A stretch of DNA of 59,694 bases, taken from CAYXSX01 sp964467925 (GTDB taxonomy: Bacteria; Pseudomonadota; Alphaproteobacteria; Micavibrionales; Micavibrionaceae). The stretch covers positions 1-59,694 of the forward strand of contig CAYXSX010000010.1 in the NCBI GenBank assembly GCA_964467925.1. Reading direction: 5' to 3'. A program made the translations under genes and the position numbers. The notes under the pieces are model-generated. The model did not search any database, was not told the DNA's origin, and saw only the letters and a list, made by a program, of their open reading frames with translations. Numbering within the stretch: position 1 is the first letter of the stretch; the number at the start of each line of letters is the position of its first letter. This document shows, one piece after another, positions 8,039 through 16,539 of this stretch.

Positions 8039-8572
8039 ATGTCTGCTTCAAAATTAGTAAAACCGGCTGCCGAACACAAAGACAGCTATATCGCCGCCCT
8101 TCAGGAGTTCCATAAGGAAGGCCGTTATAATTACATTGATATCAAGGAAACCGAAGAAAACTTCTCCGATTTCATCAAATGCGTCAACGAGGGCAAAAAG
8201 AACCTTCACAAGCCCTATGCCGACTGGGTAGAGCCCGTTCCCGAAAGCGTCTTCTGGCTGATCAAGGACAATGAATTTATCGGCACTTTCAACATCCGCC
8301 ACCGCCTGAACTGGCATCTTGAAAAATGGGGCGGGCACGTCAATTTCATCATTCGCCCCTCCATGCGCGGCAAGGGCTACGGCAAGAAAATCCTGCAAAA
8401 GGGCATGCCCTTTGTCTGTTACCTTGGCATTAACCGCGCCCTGATCACGATCGACCCAGCCAATGACGCAGGCATTAAAATCGTCGAACATTGCGGCGGC
8501 GTGTTTGACGGCGATACGACCGAAAGCGAAAAATTCCCCGCCCGCAAGCGTTACTGGCTGGATTGCTGTTAA
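8039..8572 (+). CDS. GNAT-family acetyltransferase
   Basis: The 177-aa protein has the GNAT fold signature for acetyl-CoA binding: the beta-strand HVNFIIRPSMRGKGYGKKILQ with the R/Q-x-x-G-x-G/A-like PSMRGKGYG loop, followed by LITIDPANDAGIKIVEHCGG, which matches the N-acetyltransferase motif B region. It resembles the uncharacterised predicted acetyltransferases of the COG3981 type. The substrate is unknown. It starts 53 bases after mgtE and is followed by a family A palindromic repeat. No signal peptide is seen. Confidence 0.85.
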   Translation: MSASKLVKPAAEHKDSYIAALQEFHKEGRYNYIDIKETEENFSDFIKCVNEGKKNLHKPYADWVEPVPESVFWLIKDNEFIGTFNIRHRLNWHLEKWGGHVNFIIRPSMRGKGYGKKILQKGMPFVCYLGINRALITIDPANDAGIKIVEHCGGVFDGDTTESEKFPARKRYWLDCC

Positions 8573-8581
8573 CCTGCTTGC

Positions 8582-8677
8582 CGTCATTGCGAGGACCCCG
8601 GATTTAATCCGGGGGACGAAGCAATCCAGAAATTGTAGCTTGTCGCCCTAGATTGCTTCGCTTCGCTCGCAATGACG
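8582..8677. repeat. family A palindromic repeat
   Basis: It begins CGTCATTGCGAGG and ends CTCGCAATGACG, with GAAGCAATCC and GATTGCTTCG near the centre, so both halves are inverted complements. The left half carries its own mini-hairpin, CCCCGGATT/AATCCGGGG. It is intergenic between the GNAT gene and the penicillin-binding protein. Confidence 0.9.
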
Positions 8678-8745
8678 AAAAAACTAAAATAAAAGAAACA
8701 TTAAACCCTATTCTCTTTTGCCGGAAACTCTTCTAGATTACCCCG

Positions 8746-10728
8746 ATGACCAAACGAAAGACTTCGCAAAAATCCCGCAAGGCCGTCCCCACACCGCTGA
8801 TCATCCGTCTTATTAAATGGATGTTCGTGGCCGGACTTTGGGGTGGTTTGCTACTGGCTTTGCTTGTGGTCTGGTATGCGCGCGATTTGCCTGACATTGC
8901 CAGCGCGCCCGCTTTCGAGCGCCGCACCTCTATCACCATCAAGGGGGCCGATGGCGGCGTGCTCACGCGCTACGGCGACATGAAGGCCGAAAGCGTCAGC
9001 GTTTCCGAACTGCCCTCACATCTGATCTACGCGATTATCGCCACCGAGGATCGCCGTTTCTATCAGCATTTCGGTCTCGATCCGCAGGGCTTCGCCCGCG
9101 CAATGGTGCGCAACCTTGTTTCCATGCGTCTTGTTCAGGGTGGCTCCACCATCACCCAGCAACTGGCGAAAAACGTTTTCCTGTCTCAGGAACGCACGAT
9201 CAAGCGCAAGATACAAGAAGCCATGCTCGCCCTCTGGCTGGAGCGCGAACTGACCAAGGACGAAATTCTGAGCGCCTATCTGAACCGCGTTTACCTCGGG
9301 TCCGGGGCCTACGGAGTGGAGGCCGCATCGCAGCTTTACTTCGGCAAATCCGCGCGTGATGTGAACTTGCGTGAATCTTCCCTGCTTGCGGGCCTTTTGA
9401 AGGCCCCTTCCCGCTATTCCCCTCTTCGCAATCCCGACCTAGCCATGGAACGCGCCAACGTGGTTCTCAGCGCTATGGCCGATGCCGGCTACATTTCGCC
9501 GGATCAGGCCAAGGCGCTCTATGACGTGCCCCCCGCCGAGACGAGCGTAACAGCCGGAAACTCCATCCGTTATTTTGGCGACTGGATTGTCGATGAACTG
9601 GGCGAACTTATCGGCACGCCTCAAAACGACCTGATTGTCGAAACCACGCTTGTTCCCGCGCTCCAACTTACGGCCCAAAACGAAATCACCCGCGTGATCG
9701 ACACTGACGGCCCCACCCGCCATATCGGTCAAGGCGCTGCGCTTGTCATGAAGCCTGACGGCGCCATCCTCGCCATGGTCGGCGGCAAGGACTTCAGCCA
9801 GAGCCAGTTCAACCGCGCGACGCAGGCCGTGCGCGCCCCCGGCTCCTCCTTCAAACCCATCGTATATTTAAGCGCACTGGAAAGCGGCTGGAAACCGGAT
9901 GATCTGATCCTCGACGCCCCCTTTGATGCGAACGAAAAATACCGCCCAGAAAACTTCGACGGCCAGTATATGGGCGGTGTCACGTTGGAAACCGCGCTGA
10001 CCAAATCCCTGAACACTGCTACTGTGCGCCTGATGCGCGAGATCGGCCCCGGTCATGTCATTGATACCGCCCAGCGCCTCGGCATCACCTCCCCGCTGGA
10101 ACGCGACCTCTCCCTTTCTCTGGGCAGCAGCGGCGTAACCCTGCTTGAAATGACCTCCGCCTTTGCCGCTTTTGCCAATAACGGTTTGCGCCTTACCCCT
10201 TACGCCATTACAAAGGTTACCGATGCTGACGGCGAGATTTATTACGAACGCCCCAACTGGCGTTCCGCCGCCCGCGTGATCGAACGCGAACATGTATACG
10301 ACATTGATAAAATGCTCCACAGCGTCGTGCGTGAAGGAACCGGAAGAGCCGCCTATAGCGATGCCTACGATGCCGCCGGAAAAACCGGAACCTCTCAAGA
10401 CAGCCGCGATGCATGGTTTATCGGCTATACCGACGAAATCGTGGCCGGGATATGGCTAGGTAATGACGACAACACGCCGATGGATACAAAAGAAACGGTA
10501 GGCGTTACAGGCGGCAGCTACCCCGCGAGAATTTGGAAGACGATCGCGCTGGCGGCTCATGACAATGAAACCGTACACGAACTGGATAGCCGAACGATGG
10601 GAGACGGTGGCTTCGGCGCTCTTCTGGGTCGCTTGCTCTCCCCCTCTTCGGATGATCAAGACAATCAGCCTCCCGAGCGAGATCAACGCGGCGACACGCT
10701 CAAGGAAAGCGAGCGGTATAATAACTAG
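8746..10728 (+). CDS. penicillin-binding protein 1A-family, bifunctional glycosyltransferase/transpeptidase
   Basis: This enzyme polymerises and cross-links peptidoglycan at the inner membrane. A membrane anchor lies at about residues 25-48 (FVAGLWGGLLLALLVVWYA). The GT51 domain follows, with EDRRFYQHFGLDPQG and GGSTITQQLAKN. The transpeptidase domain has the SxxK box GSSFKP, the SxN box KSLNTA, and the KTG box AGKTGTSQD. The 660-aa length fits the shorter PBP1A/PBP1C-like class A enzymes. The C-terminal tail is Asp/Glu/Arg-rich with no extra domain. It stands alone, preceded by a repeat; the AT-rich orphan at 10743-10988 converges on it. Confidence 0.95.
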   Translation: MTKRKTSQKSRKAVPTPLIIRLIKWMFVAGLWGGLLLALLVVWYARDLPDIASAPAFERRTSITIKGADGGVLTRYGDMKAESVSVSELPSHLIYAIIATEDRRFYQHFGLDPQGFARAMVRNLVSMRLVQGGSTITQQLAKNVFLSQERTIKRKIQEAMLALWLERELTKDEILSAYLNRVYLGSGAYGVEAASQLYFGKSARDVNLRESSLLAGLLKAPSRYSPLRNPDLAMERANVVLSAMADAGYISPDQAKALYDVPPAETSVTAGNSIRYFGDWIVDELGELIGTPQNDLIVETTLVPALQLTAQNEITRVIDTDGPTRHIGQGAALVMKPDGAILAMVGGKDFSQSQFNRATQAVRAPGSSFKPIVYLSALESGWKPDDLILDAPFDANEKYRPENFDGQYMGGVTLETALTKSLNTATVRLMREIGPGHVIDTAQRLGITSPLERDLSLSLGSSGVTLLEMTSAFAAFANNGLRLTPYAITKVTDADGEIYYERPNWRSAARVIEREHVYDIDKMLHSVVREGTGRAAYSDAYDAAGKTGTSQDSRDAWFIGYTDEIVAGIWLGNDDNTPMDTKETVGVTGGSYPARIWKTIALAAHDNETVHELDSRTMGDGGFGALLGRLLSPSSDDQDNQPPERDQRGDTLKESERYNN

Positions 10729-10742
10729 CAAATAAGTTACGC

Positions 10743-10988
10743 TTACGCTGGGAGGGGCTCTATATCAAGACGATCAACAAAAAACTTCTGAGGTTCGCCG
10801 TGTATATTATTGACCTCTATTTGGAAGTCGTAACCGTTTGAATCAACCTCTCGCAAAGGAGTAAGATCAAGTATTACCCTTGCAACGTTGTCATCAGCCA
10901 GTTTAAATACATTTTTAAGCATAACATAAGTGACCCTCACGCTGCTATCACGCGTAATTGGCGCTTTATTTTCTACCGTTTCAGACAT
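10743..10988 (-). CDS. orphan hypothetical protein, 81 aa
   Basis: The 81-codon frame has a good ribosome site (AAGGAGAA about 8 bases before the ATG at 10988). I do not recognise the family. The sequence is beta-rich in feel (VRVTYVMLKNVFKLADDNVARVILDLTPLREV), with no signal peptide or membrane helix. It is AT-richer than the penicillin-binding protein gene it faces, and it is followed upstream by another orphan on the same strand, 71 bases away. The strong Shine-Dalgarno sequence makes me think it is translated. Confidence 0.6.
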   Translation of the reverse strand: MSETVENKAPITRDSSVRVTYVMLKNVFKLADDNVARVILDLTPLREVDSNGYDFQIEVNNIHGEPQKFFVDRLDIEPLPA

Positions 10989-11059
10989 CCAACATATTCT
11001 CCTTAACTATAGTTCGGGCTAGAGTTAAGCAAAATTTTAAAGTTATGTCAAATTTATTT

Positions 11060-11503
11060 TCAAACCCTTAAGCATTCTTCTAACAACGGATACGCTTTTC
11101 TGAAAGCTGCAAATTTATCTTCGCCAATACGGTCCCAATGTTCCTTGAGGTCCTGCACTGCCAAAGAAGCACCGCCAACGGACCAATCGGGCCGCATCAA
11201 CGCGGCATCAACGTAATCCAGAAACTCCGCCGGAAACGCCATGCGCGGCGCACGCAGTCCAAGCTCCACCAGTATCTTCGATACATGGGCGTCGCTGTGG
11301 TCCGACATATTTGCGGTAAACTGCACCGCCGCCAGGATTTTAATTTCCGGCCTGTTGTTGGGAACTTCCCGCAAATGGCGCATGAAACGGGCGTAAACTT
11401 CCATTTCCAGATCCTTGTCGCCGCCGTCCAGAGAAGACGCCTCGGGCGGTAAAGGCAAGGTGATGTTGCTTTTGGCTGATACGGGTACAAAGTTTTTAAA
11501 CAT
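11060..11503 (-). CDS. orphan hypothetical protein, 147 aa
   Basis: The 147-codon frame starts at the ATG at 11503 with an AGGAAGG ribosome site 6 bases upstream. No family is recognised. The predicted protein is soluble and mostly helical, for example MEVYARFMRHLREVPNNRPE and FLDYVDAALMRPDWS. It could be read together with the 81-aa orphan downstream on the same strand (71-base gap), which itself has a separate good ribosome site. Its function cannot be inferred from context. Confidence 0.6.
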   Translation of the reverse strand: MFKNFVPVSAKSNITLPLPPEASSLDGGDKDLEMEVYARFMRHLREVPNNRPEIKILAAVQFTANMSDHSDAHVSKILVELGLRAPRMAFPAEFLDYVDAALMRPDWSVGGASLAVQDLKEHWDRIGEDKFAAFRKAYPLLEECLRV

Positions 11504-11667
11504 GATAACCTTCCTGAGATGAAGAGTTAGAGTTTCGACTTCACAAGCACCAACGCTTCGTTCCGTCTTTATATCCAGACTCGCCTGAAGTTATTAACAG
11601 AAACTTAATTTTATGGTTATGGTAAAAAATGGAGTGTGTATAACTTCTAACATCCGGCACCCCACCC

Positions 11668-11783
11668 CGTCATCACCCGCTTCCCCACCTCGTCATCACC
11701 CGCTTTATGCGGGTGATCCACATGTCCTGCGAAGCCTGAAGACTCATCAGGATGGATTACCCGAACAGAGCCGGGTAATGACG
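11668..11783. repeat. family C palindromic repeat with partial duplicate left arm
   Basis: The 301-base gene-free stretch 11504-11804 contains this element and otherwise nothing I can name. A partial left arm, CCGTCATCACCCGC, at 11667-11680 is followed by a full copy from 11691 (CGTCATCACCCGCTTTATGC) to 11783 (CCGGGTAATGACG). The left arm forms its own CCCGC/GCGGG mini-hairpin. Confidence 0.7.
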
Positions 11784-11804
11784 GATAAAGGTATAAGTAA
11801 ATAA

Positions 11805-12233
11805 CTATCTTGGAATCGCAGCCACAGCCAACTCATCGGCACGCTCGTTTTCCGGGTGGCCCGCATGGCCTTTAACCCAGAAAAACGTCACTTTATGTTC
11901 GGAAACCAGAGAATCGATTCTCTCCCACAGATCCTGATTTTTAACGGGCTTCTTGTCGGCGGTCTTCCACCCCCGGGCTTTCCATCCCGCCAGCCACTGG
12001 TTCACGCCGTCCATCACATATTTGCTATCCGTGTAAACCTCAACGGGTGCTTTATTATGCTTAAGCGCTTCCAGAGCCTTGATCACCGCCATCATTTCCA
12101 TGCGGTTATTGGTCGTTTCCTTTTCTCCGCCGGAAAGCTCTTTTTCATGCCCGTTCCACTTCAGGATAGCTCCCCAGCCGCCGGGGCCCGGATTTCCGCT
12201 GCAGGCACCGTCGGTATAGATTTTAATCGTCAT
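11805..12233 (-). CDS. rnhA: ribonuclease HI
   Basis: This enzyme cuts the RNA strand of RNA-DNA hybrids during replication. The 142-aa protein is standard length and carries the catalytic carboxylates in order: YTDGACSGNPGPGGW (Asp), NNRMEMMAVIKAL (Glu), VYTDSKYV (Asp), and HAGHPENERADELA (His and Asp). The basic handle region WLAGWKARGWKTADKKPVKN typical of bacterial enzymes is present. It lies downstream of the P-loop gene on the same strand, separated from it by a composite of palindromic repeats. Confidence 0.97.
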   Translation of the reverse strand: MTIKIYTDGACSGNPGPGGWGAILKWNGHEKELSGGEKETTNNRMEMMAVIKALEALKHNKAPVEVYTDSKYVMDGVNQWLAGWKARGWKTADKKPVKNQDLWERIDSLVSEHKVTFFWVKGHAGHPENERADELAVAAIPR

Positions 12234-12243
12234 TTCACCACCT

Positions 12244-12397
12244 CGTCATTGCGAGGAGCGTATGCGACGAAGCAATCTAGAAATAACACTGTCATCCTGA
12301 GCGAAGCGAGGCGCAAGCCGAGCGTAGTCGAACGGATCTCCTTCACAAACTTTGATATCCTTCGATTTCGGCACTTCGTGCCTGCACTCAGGATGAC
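12244..12397. repeat. composite: family A half copy followed by a family B copy
   Basis: At 12244 a left half of family A (CGTCATTGCGAGGAGCG through GAAGCAATC) has no matching right half. At 12291 a family B copy begins GTCATCCTGAGCGAAGC and ends CTCAGGATGAC at 12397. The half copy suggests nesting or recombination between repeat families. It separates rnhA from the P-loop gene. Confidence 0.8.
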
Positions 12398-12411
12398 GAA
12401 ACGGGAAAAGC

Positions 12412-13170
12412 TCATAACGTCTCCTTTAAATGCGCCACAATCACGGCCAAAAATTCGTCTTCCGTTTTGACATCGCGGAACGCTTCGGAAGGAATGGTCG
12501 TACCGTATTTGTCGGCAATCGCCTGATATTTGGGCAAACGGTTTTCAAACAGGCGCGGAAAAACCCAGCGTGAAAACTCATCCGGCTCGATTTCCTCGGC
12601 GGCGGATAACCCCTGATCTGATAAAAACTCCGCCAACCAATAATCGAACCGTTCCGGCGAATAGAACAAAGGTTTGGGGTATTCCTGCGCCCGCTTCAGA
12701 ACGGCTTTTTCCTCTTCGGGGCTCGCCTTGATATAAACGATCAGCGAATGCTCATCGACAAAATCAAACAGCGTATCGTCATCAATCTCGCACATGGAAC
12801 CTGTGGAATCGTTTACCACATGGGTAAATCCGTCTTCATGCGCCTTGGATACCTTTTTCTTCAGCGCGTTCAAACTGGCACACTCCGCCTCAAAATAGGT
12901 GCGCTGGCGCTTTTTAAACTCATCCAGCGCAAAACCGCCCTTCGCCGGGTTGCCCAGCCGCCCGACATAGTGCGAGAGAGCCGAAATATCCTGCTTGGTC
13001 ACTTGGTCACCAAGACCGATATCTTTCGCGATCTGGTAGTCACAGGAATAATGCTTCCACCCCTGTCCTTCCAGCATTGTGGAAAGATAGGTTTTGCCCA
13101 CACCGGACATGCCCATCAGGGTAATGACCTTGTTCTCTATATCGTTGAATTCTGAAATCGTAATCGGCAC
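12412..13170 (-). CDS. P-loop ATPase/kinase-like protein, 252 aa
   Basis: A Walker A motif GMSGVGKT lies about 20 residues from the chosen start, in the style of shikimate kinase and nucleotide kinases (VITLMGMSGVGKTYLSTML). The later acidic/hydrophobic stretch HSLIVYIKASPEEE may supply the other nucleotide-handling residues. I choose the GTG at 13170 (PITISEFNDIENK) because an AGGGGGA site lies about 10 bases upstream. The frame continues 52 codons further upstream, but that extension is only a translated family C repeat (from 13236) and is unlike the rest. It lies in the ispH-rnhA neighbourhood. The substrate is unknown. Confidence 0.8.
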   Translation of the reverse strand: MPITISEFNDIENKVITLMGMSGVGKTYLSTMLEGQGWKHYSCDYQIAKDIGLGDQVTKQDISALSHYVGRLGNPAKGGFALDEFKKRQRTYFEAECASLNALKKKVSKAHEDGFTHVVNDSTGSMCEIDDDTLFDFVDEHSLIVYIKASPEEEKAVLKRAQEYPKPLFYSPERFDYWLAEFLSDQGLSAAEEIEPDEFSRWVFPRLFENRLPKYQAIADKYGTTIPSEAFRDVKTEDEFLAVIVAHLKETL

Positions 13171-13235
13171 TTGATATATTTCCCCCTGCTTTTTTACTAC
13201 AGAGCTAGACAGAGATAAACAAAGGCTTTTCCTTT

Positions 13236-13316
13236 CGTCATCCCGGGCTTGTCCCGGGATCCATTCATCAACCTGACGCGATTTGAGAAATGGATTCCGG
13301 CATGCGCCGGAATGAC
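13236..13316. repeat. family C palindromic repeat
   Basis: The element starts CGTCATCCCGGGCTTGTCCC and ends GCGCCGGAATGAC. Each arm holds its own mini-hairpin (CCCGGG...CCCGGG and CCGGCATGCGCCGG). It is intergenic between ispH and the P-loop gene, but open in the P-loop frame, so an automatic start call would wrongly include it. Confidence 0.85.
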
Positions 13317-13366
13317 TGTTTGGCAAACCCTCTGCGTGCTCTGTATATCTCTGTAGTTCAAATAAA

Positions 13367-14383
13367 TCACGCCGCCCTCAACTCGGCAGGCAATTTAAAA
13401 CTGACGTTTTCCTCAGTAATGGCAACCTCTTCGACGGTTACATTAAAACGTTCCTTGGCCGCCGCGATCACTTCATCCACCAGAATTTCCGGTGCGGACG
13501 CTCCGGCGCTCAAACCCAAGACCTTCACACCTTCCAGCCAGTTCCAGTCAATATCACTAGCGCGCTGTACCAGCAGGGATTTCTGGCAGCCCATAACGGT
13601 CGCCACTTCCACCAGACGGTTAGAGTTGGAAGAATTAGGCGCACCGATCACCATGAGCGCATCGCTTAACGGGGCAATCGCTTTTACCGCCGCCTGACGG
13701 TTTGTCGTCGCGTAACAGATATCTTCTTTATGCGGCACGTTGATCGCAGGAAAACGTGCCTTTAATGCCGCAACCACATCCGCCGTATCATCCACCGACA
13801 ATGTTGTCTGCGTGCAATAGGCAAGATGATCGGCTGACCGGATGATCGGATAATCGGATTTTAATTCATTCTGCTCATCTGATGATCCGCTCATCTGATA
13901 ATCCGCAAGGCGCAGCCTTGCAACATCCTCCGGCGTTTCCACCAACAAGACAGACCCTTCCGGCAATTGCCCCATCGTGCCAATCACTTCGGGGTGACCC
14001 GCATGACCGATCAAAATAACCTGATAGCCCTTTTTATGATGGTTCTGCGCTTCGATATGAACCTTGCTCACCAACGGACATGTCGCATCCAGATAAAACA
14101 TATTGCGCTTTTCCGCGTCCTGCGGCACCGATTTCGGTACGCCATGCGCGGAAAACACAACCGGCTGCCCGTCATTCGGAATTTCATCCAATTCCTCGAC
14201 AAACACCGCGCCCTTGCTCTTAAGGGAATCCACGACAAATTTGTTATGCACGATTTCATGGCGCACATAGACGGGTGCGCCATATTTCTCCAGCGCGCTT
14301 TCAACGATCTGAATGGCTCTGTCCACTCCCGCGCAAAAGCCGCGCGGTGCTGCCAATAATATTTTGAGATCCTGTTTATCCAT
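13367..14383 (-). CDS. ispH: 4-hydroxy-3-methylbut-2-enyl diphosphate reductase IspH with repeat-derived insert
   Basis: IspH is the last enzyme of the MEP isoprenoid pathway, a [4Fe-4S] protein making IPP and DMAPP. The cluster cysteines are visible in APRGFCAGV, DATCPLVSKVH and EDICYATTNRQ. The substrate-binding motifs HEIVHN, HGV and APNSSNSNRL, and the TQTTLSVDDT segment, are intact. I choose the ATG at 14383 (MDKQDLKILLAAP); the frame extends 8 codons further. Between VETPEDVARL and LAYCTQTTLSV, where homologues have a few residues, there is an extra stretch at about 160-187 rich in Ser/Asp, encoded by a family E GATGATC-type palindrome. It shares the MEP pathway with dxs in this window. 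Confidence 0.95.
   Translation of the reverse strand: MDKQDLKILLAAPRGFCAGVDRAIQIVESALEKYGAPVYVRHEIVHNKFVVDSLKSKGAVFVEELDEIPNDGQPVVFSAHGVPKSVPQDAEKRNMFYLDATCPLVSKVHIEAQNHHKKGYQVILIGHAGHPEVIGTMGQLPEGSVLLVETPEDVARLRLADYQMSGSSDEQNELKSDYPIIRSADHLAYCTQTTLSVDDTADVVAALKARFPAINVPHKEDICYATTNRQAAVKAIAPLSDALMVIGAPNSSNSNRLVEVATVMGCQKSLLVQRASDIDWNWLEGVKVLGLSAGASAPEILVDEVIAAAKERFNVTVEEVAITEENVSFKLPAELRAA
13825..13905. repeat. family E GATGATCGG/GATCATCCG palindrome inside ispH
   Basis: Units GATGATCGG, CCGGATGATCGG and GATAATCGG on one side face CTCATCTGATGATCCGC and GATAATCCG on the other. The element is read in frame by ispH. A second copy of the same family lies in ygfZ at 40537-40610. Confidence 0.8.
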
Positions 14384-14487
14384 TTGCCTACTTACATAAA
14401 GAAACATGCGCCCAAAATCCAGAACTCTTGCTTAAATTTCCTCTGCCCGATAAGGTAGATGAAAATTTTTATCCAGGGCTTTTCATG

Positions 14488-15198
14488 ATGAATATCAGAG
14501 TTTTGATGCTGAGTATCTGCGCCGCCGCGACCTTAACCGCTTGTGACAAGGTCGACCGCTTCATGACCAGCCTCGATCCGCGCATCACCAAACCGGACAG
14601 CCATCTTGTCCGCGAACCGACATCAAACGCGCTGATCAATGATTGCCCCGATGTGAAAGTGGTGGAAGAACTCAGCTTGCTGACCGAATTCACCAATCCG
14701 GCATTGCCCACTAATGATTCCATGATTTCCCGCGCCCATCTCGCGCTGGGCCAAAGCACCTGCACCTATACCGAGCGCAGCGTGAGCATTGACGTACGCC
14801 TGTCCTTCGAAAGCGAGCTCGGCCCGCGCGCCAAGATGAAGCAAAGCGATACGCCCTTCGTCTCCTATCCCTTCTTCGTTGCTGTGACTGACGATGAGGG
14901 CCGCATTCTCGCCAAGGAGGTCTTCGCCGCCTCCATGACATTCGGCAAGGATGAAACCCGCCACACTTATACCGAAGCACTGCGCCACGTCATACCTATT
15001 TATGACCGCGAAGACGCCCGCGAGCACAAAGTTCTGGTGGGCTTCCAGCTAACCTCCGACCAGCTGGCCTTCAACCGCCGCTTCATGGCGATGCACAGCC
15101 CCATCGTACCTACGCCGATGCCGCTCTCCAGCCAGCCCTATAACGCGCCGGGCGCGCCGGTCAGCATCATGCCCGACCAAGCTGGAGAAGAGTATTAA
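14488..15198 (+). CDS. putative lipoprotein, 236 aa
   Basis: The start at 14488 gives MNIRVLMLSICAAATLTAC, a type II signal peptide with lipobox LTAC and Cys at residue 19; an ATG three bases earlier is equivalent. The mature part (about 218 aa) has no family that I recognise. It includes a beta-rich middle with paired strands (SVSIDVRLSFESEL, YPFFVAVTDDEGRILAKEVF) and a Pro/Met-rich end (PTPMPLSSQP). It is followed after 2 bases by gmhA on the same strand, so the two are probably cotranscribed, which hints at an envelope role. It is divergent from ispH. Confidence 0.8.
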   Translation: MNIRVLMLSICAAATLTACDKVDRFMTSLDPRITKPDSHLVREPTSNALINDCPDVKVVEELSLLTEFTNPALPTNDSMISRAHLALGQSTCTYTERSVSIDVRLSFESELGPRAKMKQSDTPFVSYPFFVAVTDDEGRILAKEVFAASMTFGKDETRHTYTEALRHVIPIYDREDAREHKVLVGFQLTSDQLAFNRRFMAMHSPIVPTPMPLSSQPYNAPGAPVSIMPDQAGEEY

Positions 15199-15200
15199 GC

Positions 15201-15797
15201 ATGGCGGGAAAGGATAAATTCGACCTGCCCGCCTTCTGGCAATCGGAAAAGGAAGATCATTTAAAAGCCGCCAGTGATTGCTTTGATTTCCTTCAGGCCG
15301 ATTTCACCCGCCTGCTGGATGCCTGCGCCACCTGCATTCGCGGCGGCGGCAAAATCCTGTTCTTCGGCAACGGGGGCAGCGCTTCCGACGCCCAGCATCT
15401 GGCGACCGAGCTTACCATCCGCTACACCGCCGACCGCCCCGCCATTGCCGCGATCGCGCTGACCACCGACACCTCCGCCCTCACCGCCGCGGGCAACGAT
15501 CTGGGGTTTGATCGTATTTTCTCCCGCCAGGTGGAGGCACTGGGCCGCAAGGGCGATGTCGCGATTGGCATCAGCACGTCGGGGAACAGCGCCAATGTGC
15601 TCGCCGCGCTAAAAACCGCCAAAGCCCTCGGCCTTGTCACCGCGGGCCTCTCTGGCCGCGACGGCGGAAAAATGGCGGAATCGTGCGATATTCTTCTCAC
15701 CGTTCCCTCCCCGACCACCGCCCGCATTCAGGAAATGCACATTACGCTGGGCCACATGCTCTGCGACGCCCTCCAGCGGGAATTGGGGCTGGTTTAA
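15201..15797 (+). CDS. gmhA: phosphoheptose isomerase (SIS domain)
   Basis: GmhA converts sedoheptulose 7-phosphate to D-glycero-D-manno-heptose 7-phosphate, the first step to ADP-heptose for LPS core. The 198-aa protein has the SIS-domain loops GGKILFFGNGGSASDAQHLATEL and ISTSGNSANVLAAL, and the C-terminal QEMHITLGHMLCD helix carrying the conserved Glu and His. Length matches the family. Its start follows the lipoprotein stop by 2 bases. A GT9 heptosyltransferase in this window (39173-40129) could use the product. Confidence 0.92.
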   Translation: MAGKDKFDLPAFWQSEKEDHLKAASDCFDFLQADFTRLLDACATCIRGGGKILFFGNGGSASDAQHLATELTIRYTADRPAIAAIALTTDTSALTAAGNDLGFDRIFSRQVEALGRKGDVAIGISTSGNSANVLAALKTAKALGLVTAGLSGRDGGKMAESCDILLTVPSPTTARIQEMHITLGHMLCDALQRELGLV

Positions 15798-15874
15798 CAC
15801 CCATCACAACCGTGTTGACATAAACAAAAAACCTGTTTATAGAAAATGAACTAAAAATAAACGAGGGCATTATT

Positions 15875-16438
15875 ATGAGTAGAGAAAACAAGGCCGATGA
15901 AAATCAGACAAAACCATATACAGTTTCCGCTAATACTGCAGTGTATGGCGGTCTAATAGTCGCTGTAGGCGGTTTAGGATTAGGAGGTATGTTGGGATAC
16001 CACCTAGGCGGTCCGAAAAACACCCTCGATCAGGCCCTTGAAAAAATACAGCCCGTCCATATGTTCCAATCTGTCGCCGGTATTCCGGAAGGGGCAGGAA
16101 CACCCATTGCCACCCGCGAGCTTCGTAAAGACGAATGCGCTTACAAATCTCCGGGCCATTACCCCGTCCTCTTGACCGATCTAGCTGCGCCTGACAAAGT
16201 CCACAAAATCGGTTCCTACCCGGTCGTATCCTTTGTCTTTTGTAATGTCGGCGATCCCAAACTAAAGCTAGAAGCCGCTGAACTGGATCGTCTGGGCCGG
16301 GAAACAACCTTGCATTTGCGTCAAGCTTTTGCTGCAAAAACCATAGAACTCGGTGCGACAGCCGTTACGGTTACAATTGTCAAAGATGGTTTAGGACTTG
16401 ACGGGCCAGATCCGAACAAAAACGTTTCTCCGCAATAA
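15875..16438 (+). CDS. membrane-anchored hypothetical protein, 187 aa
   Basis: The ATG at 15875 is preceded by a GAGGG site. A short polar N-terminus (MSRENKADENQTKPY) is followed by one Gly-rich hydrophobic segment at about 24-48 (VYGGLIVAVGGLGLGGMLGY), then a soluble domain of about 135 residues with no family that I recognise. It could be a single-pass protein with a periplasmic C-terminus. It stands alone, 78 bases after gmhA. A slightly lower GC than gmhA suggests it is not part of the same old operon. Confidence 0.65.
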   Translation: MSRENKADENQTKPYTVSANTAVYGGLIVAVGGLGLGGMLGYHLGGPKNTLDQALEKIQPVHMFQSVAGIPEGAGTPIATRELRKDECAYKSPGHYPVLLTDLAAPDKVHKIGSYPVVSFVFCNVGDPKLKLEAAELDRLGRETTLHLRQAFAAKTIELGATAVTVTIVKDGLGLDGPDPNKNVSPQ

Positions 16439-16539
16439 CATTCCTATCGCTCTAATAAACACAACCCCTTTTCCGCTTGAGCGAAAAGGCGGATTGCCTT
16501 ATGATAAGCGCCTGTTAATGAATGGAAACGGCTGATTTT

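Noticed and set aside
11613..11804. 63-codon open frame on the plus strand in the gap before rnhA
   Set aside because: It is mostly translated family C repeat sequence and has no ribosome site.
13171..13326. 52-codon extension of the P-loop gene
   Set aside because: It is the translation of an intergenic family C repeat; a GTG with a good ribosome site at 13170 marks the real start.
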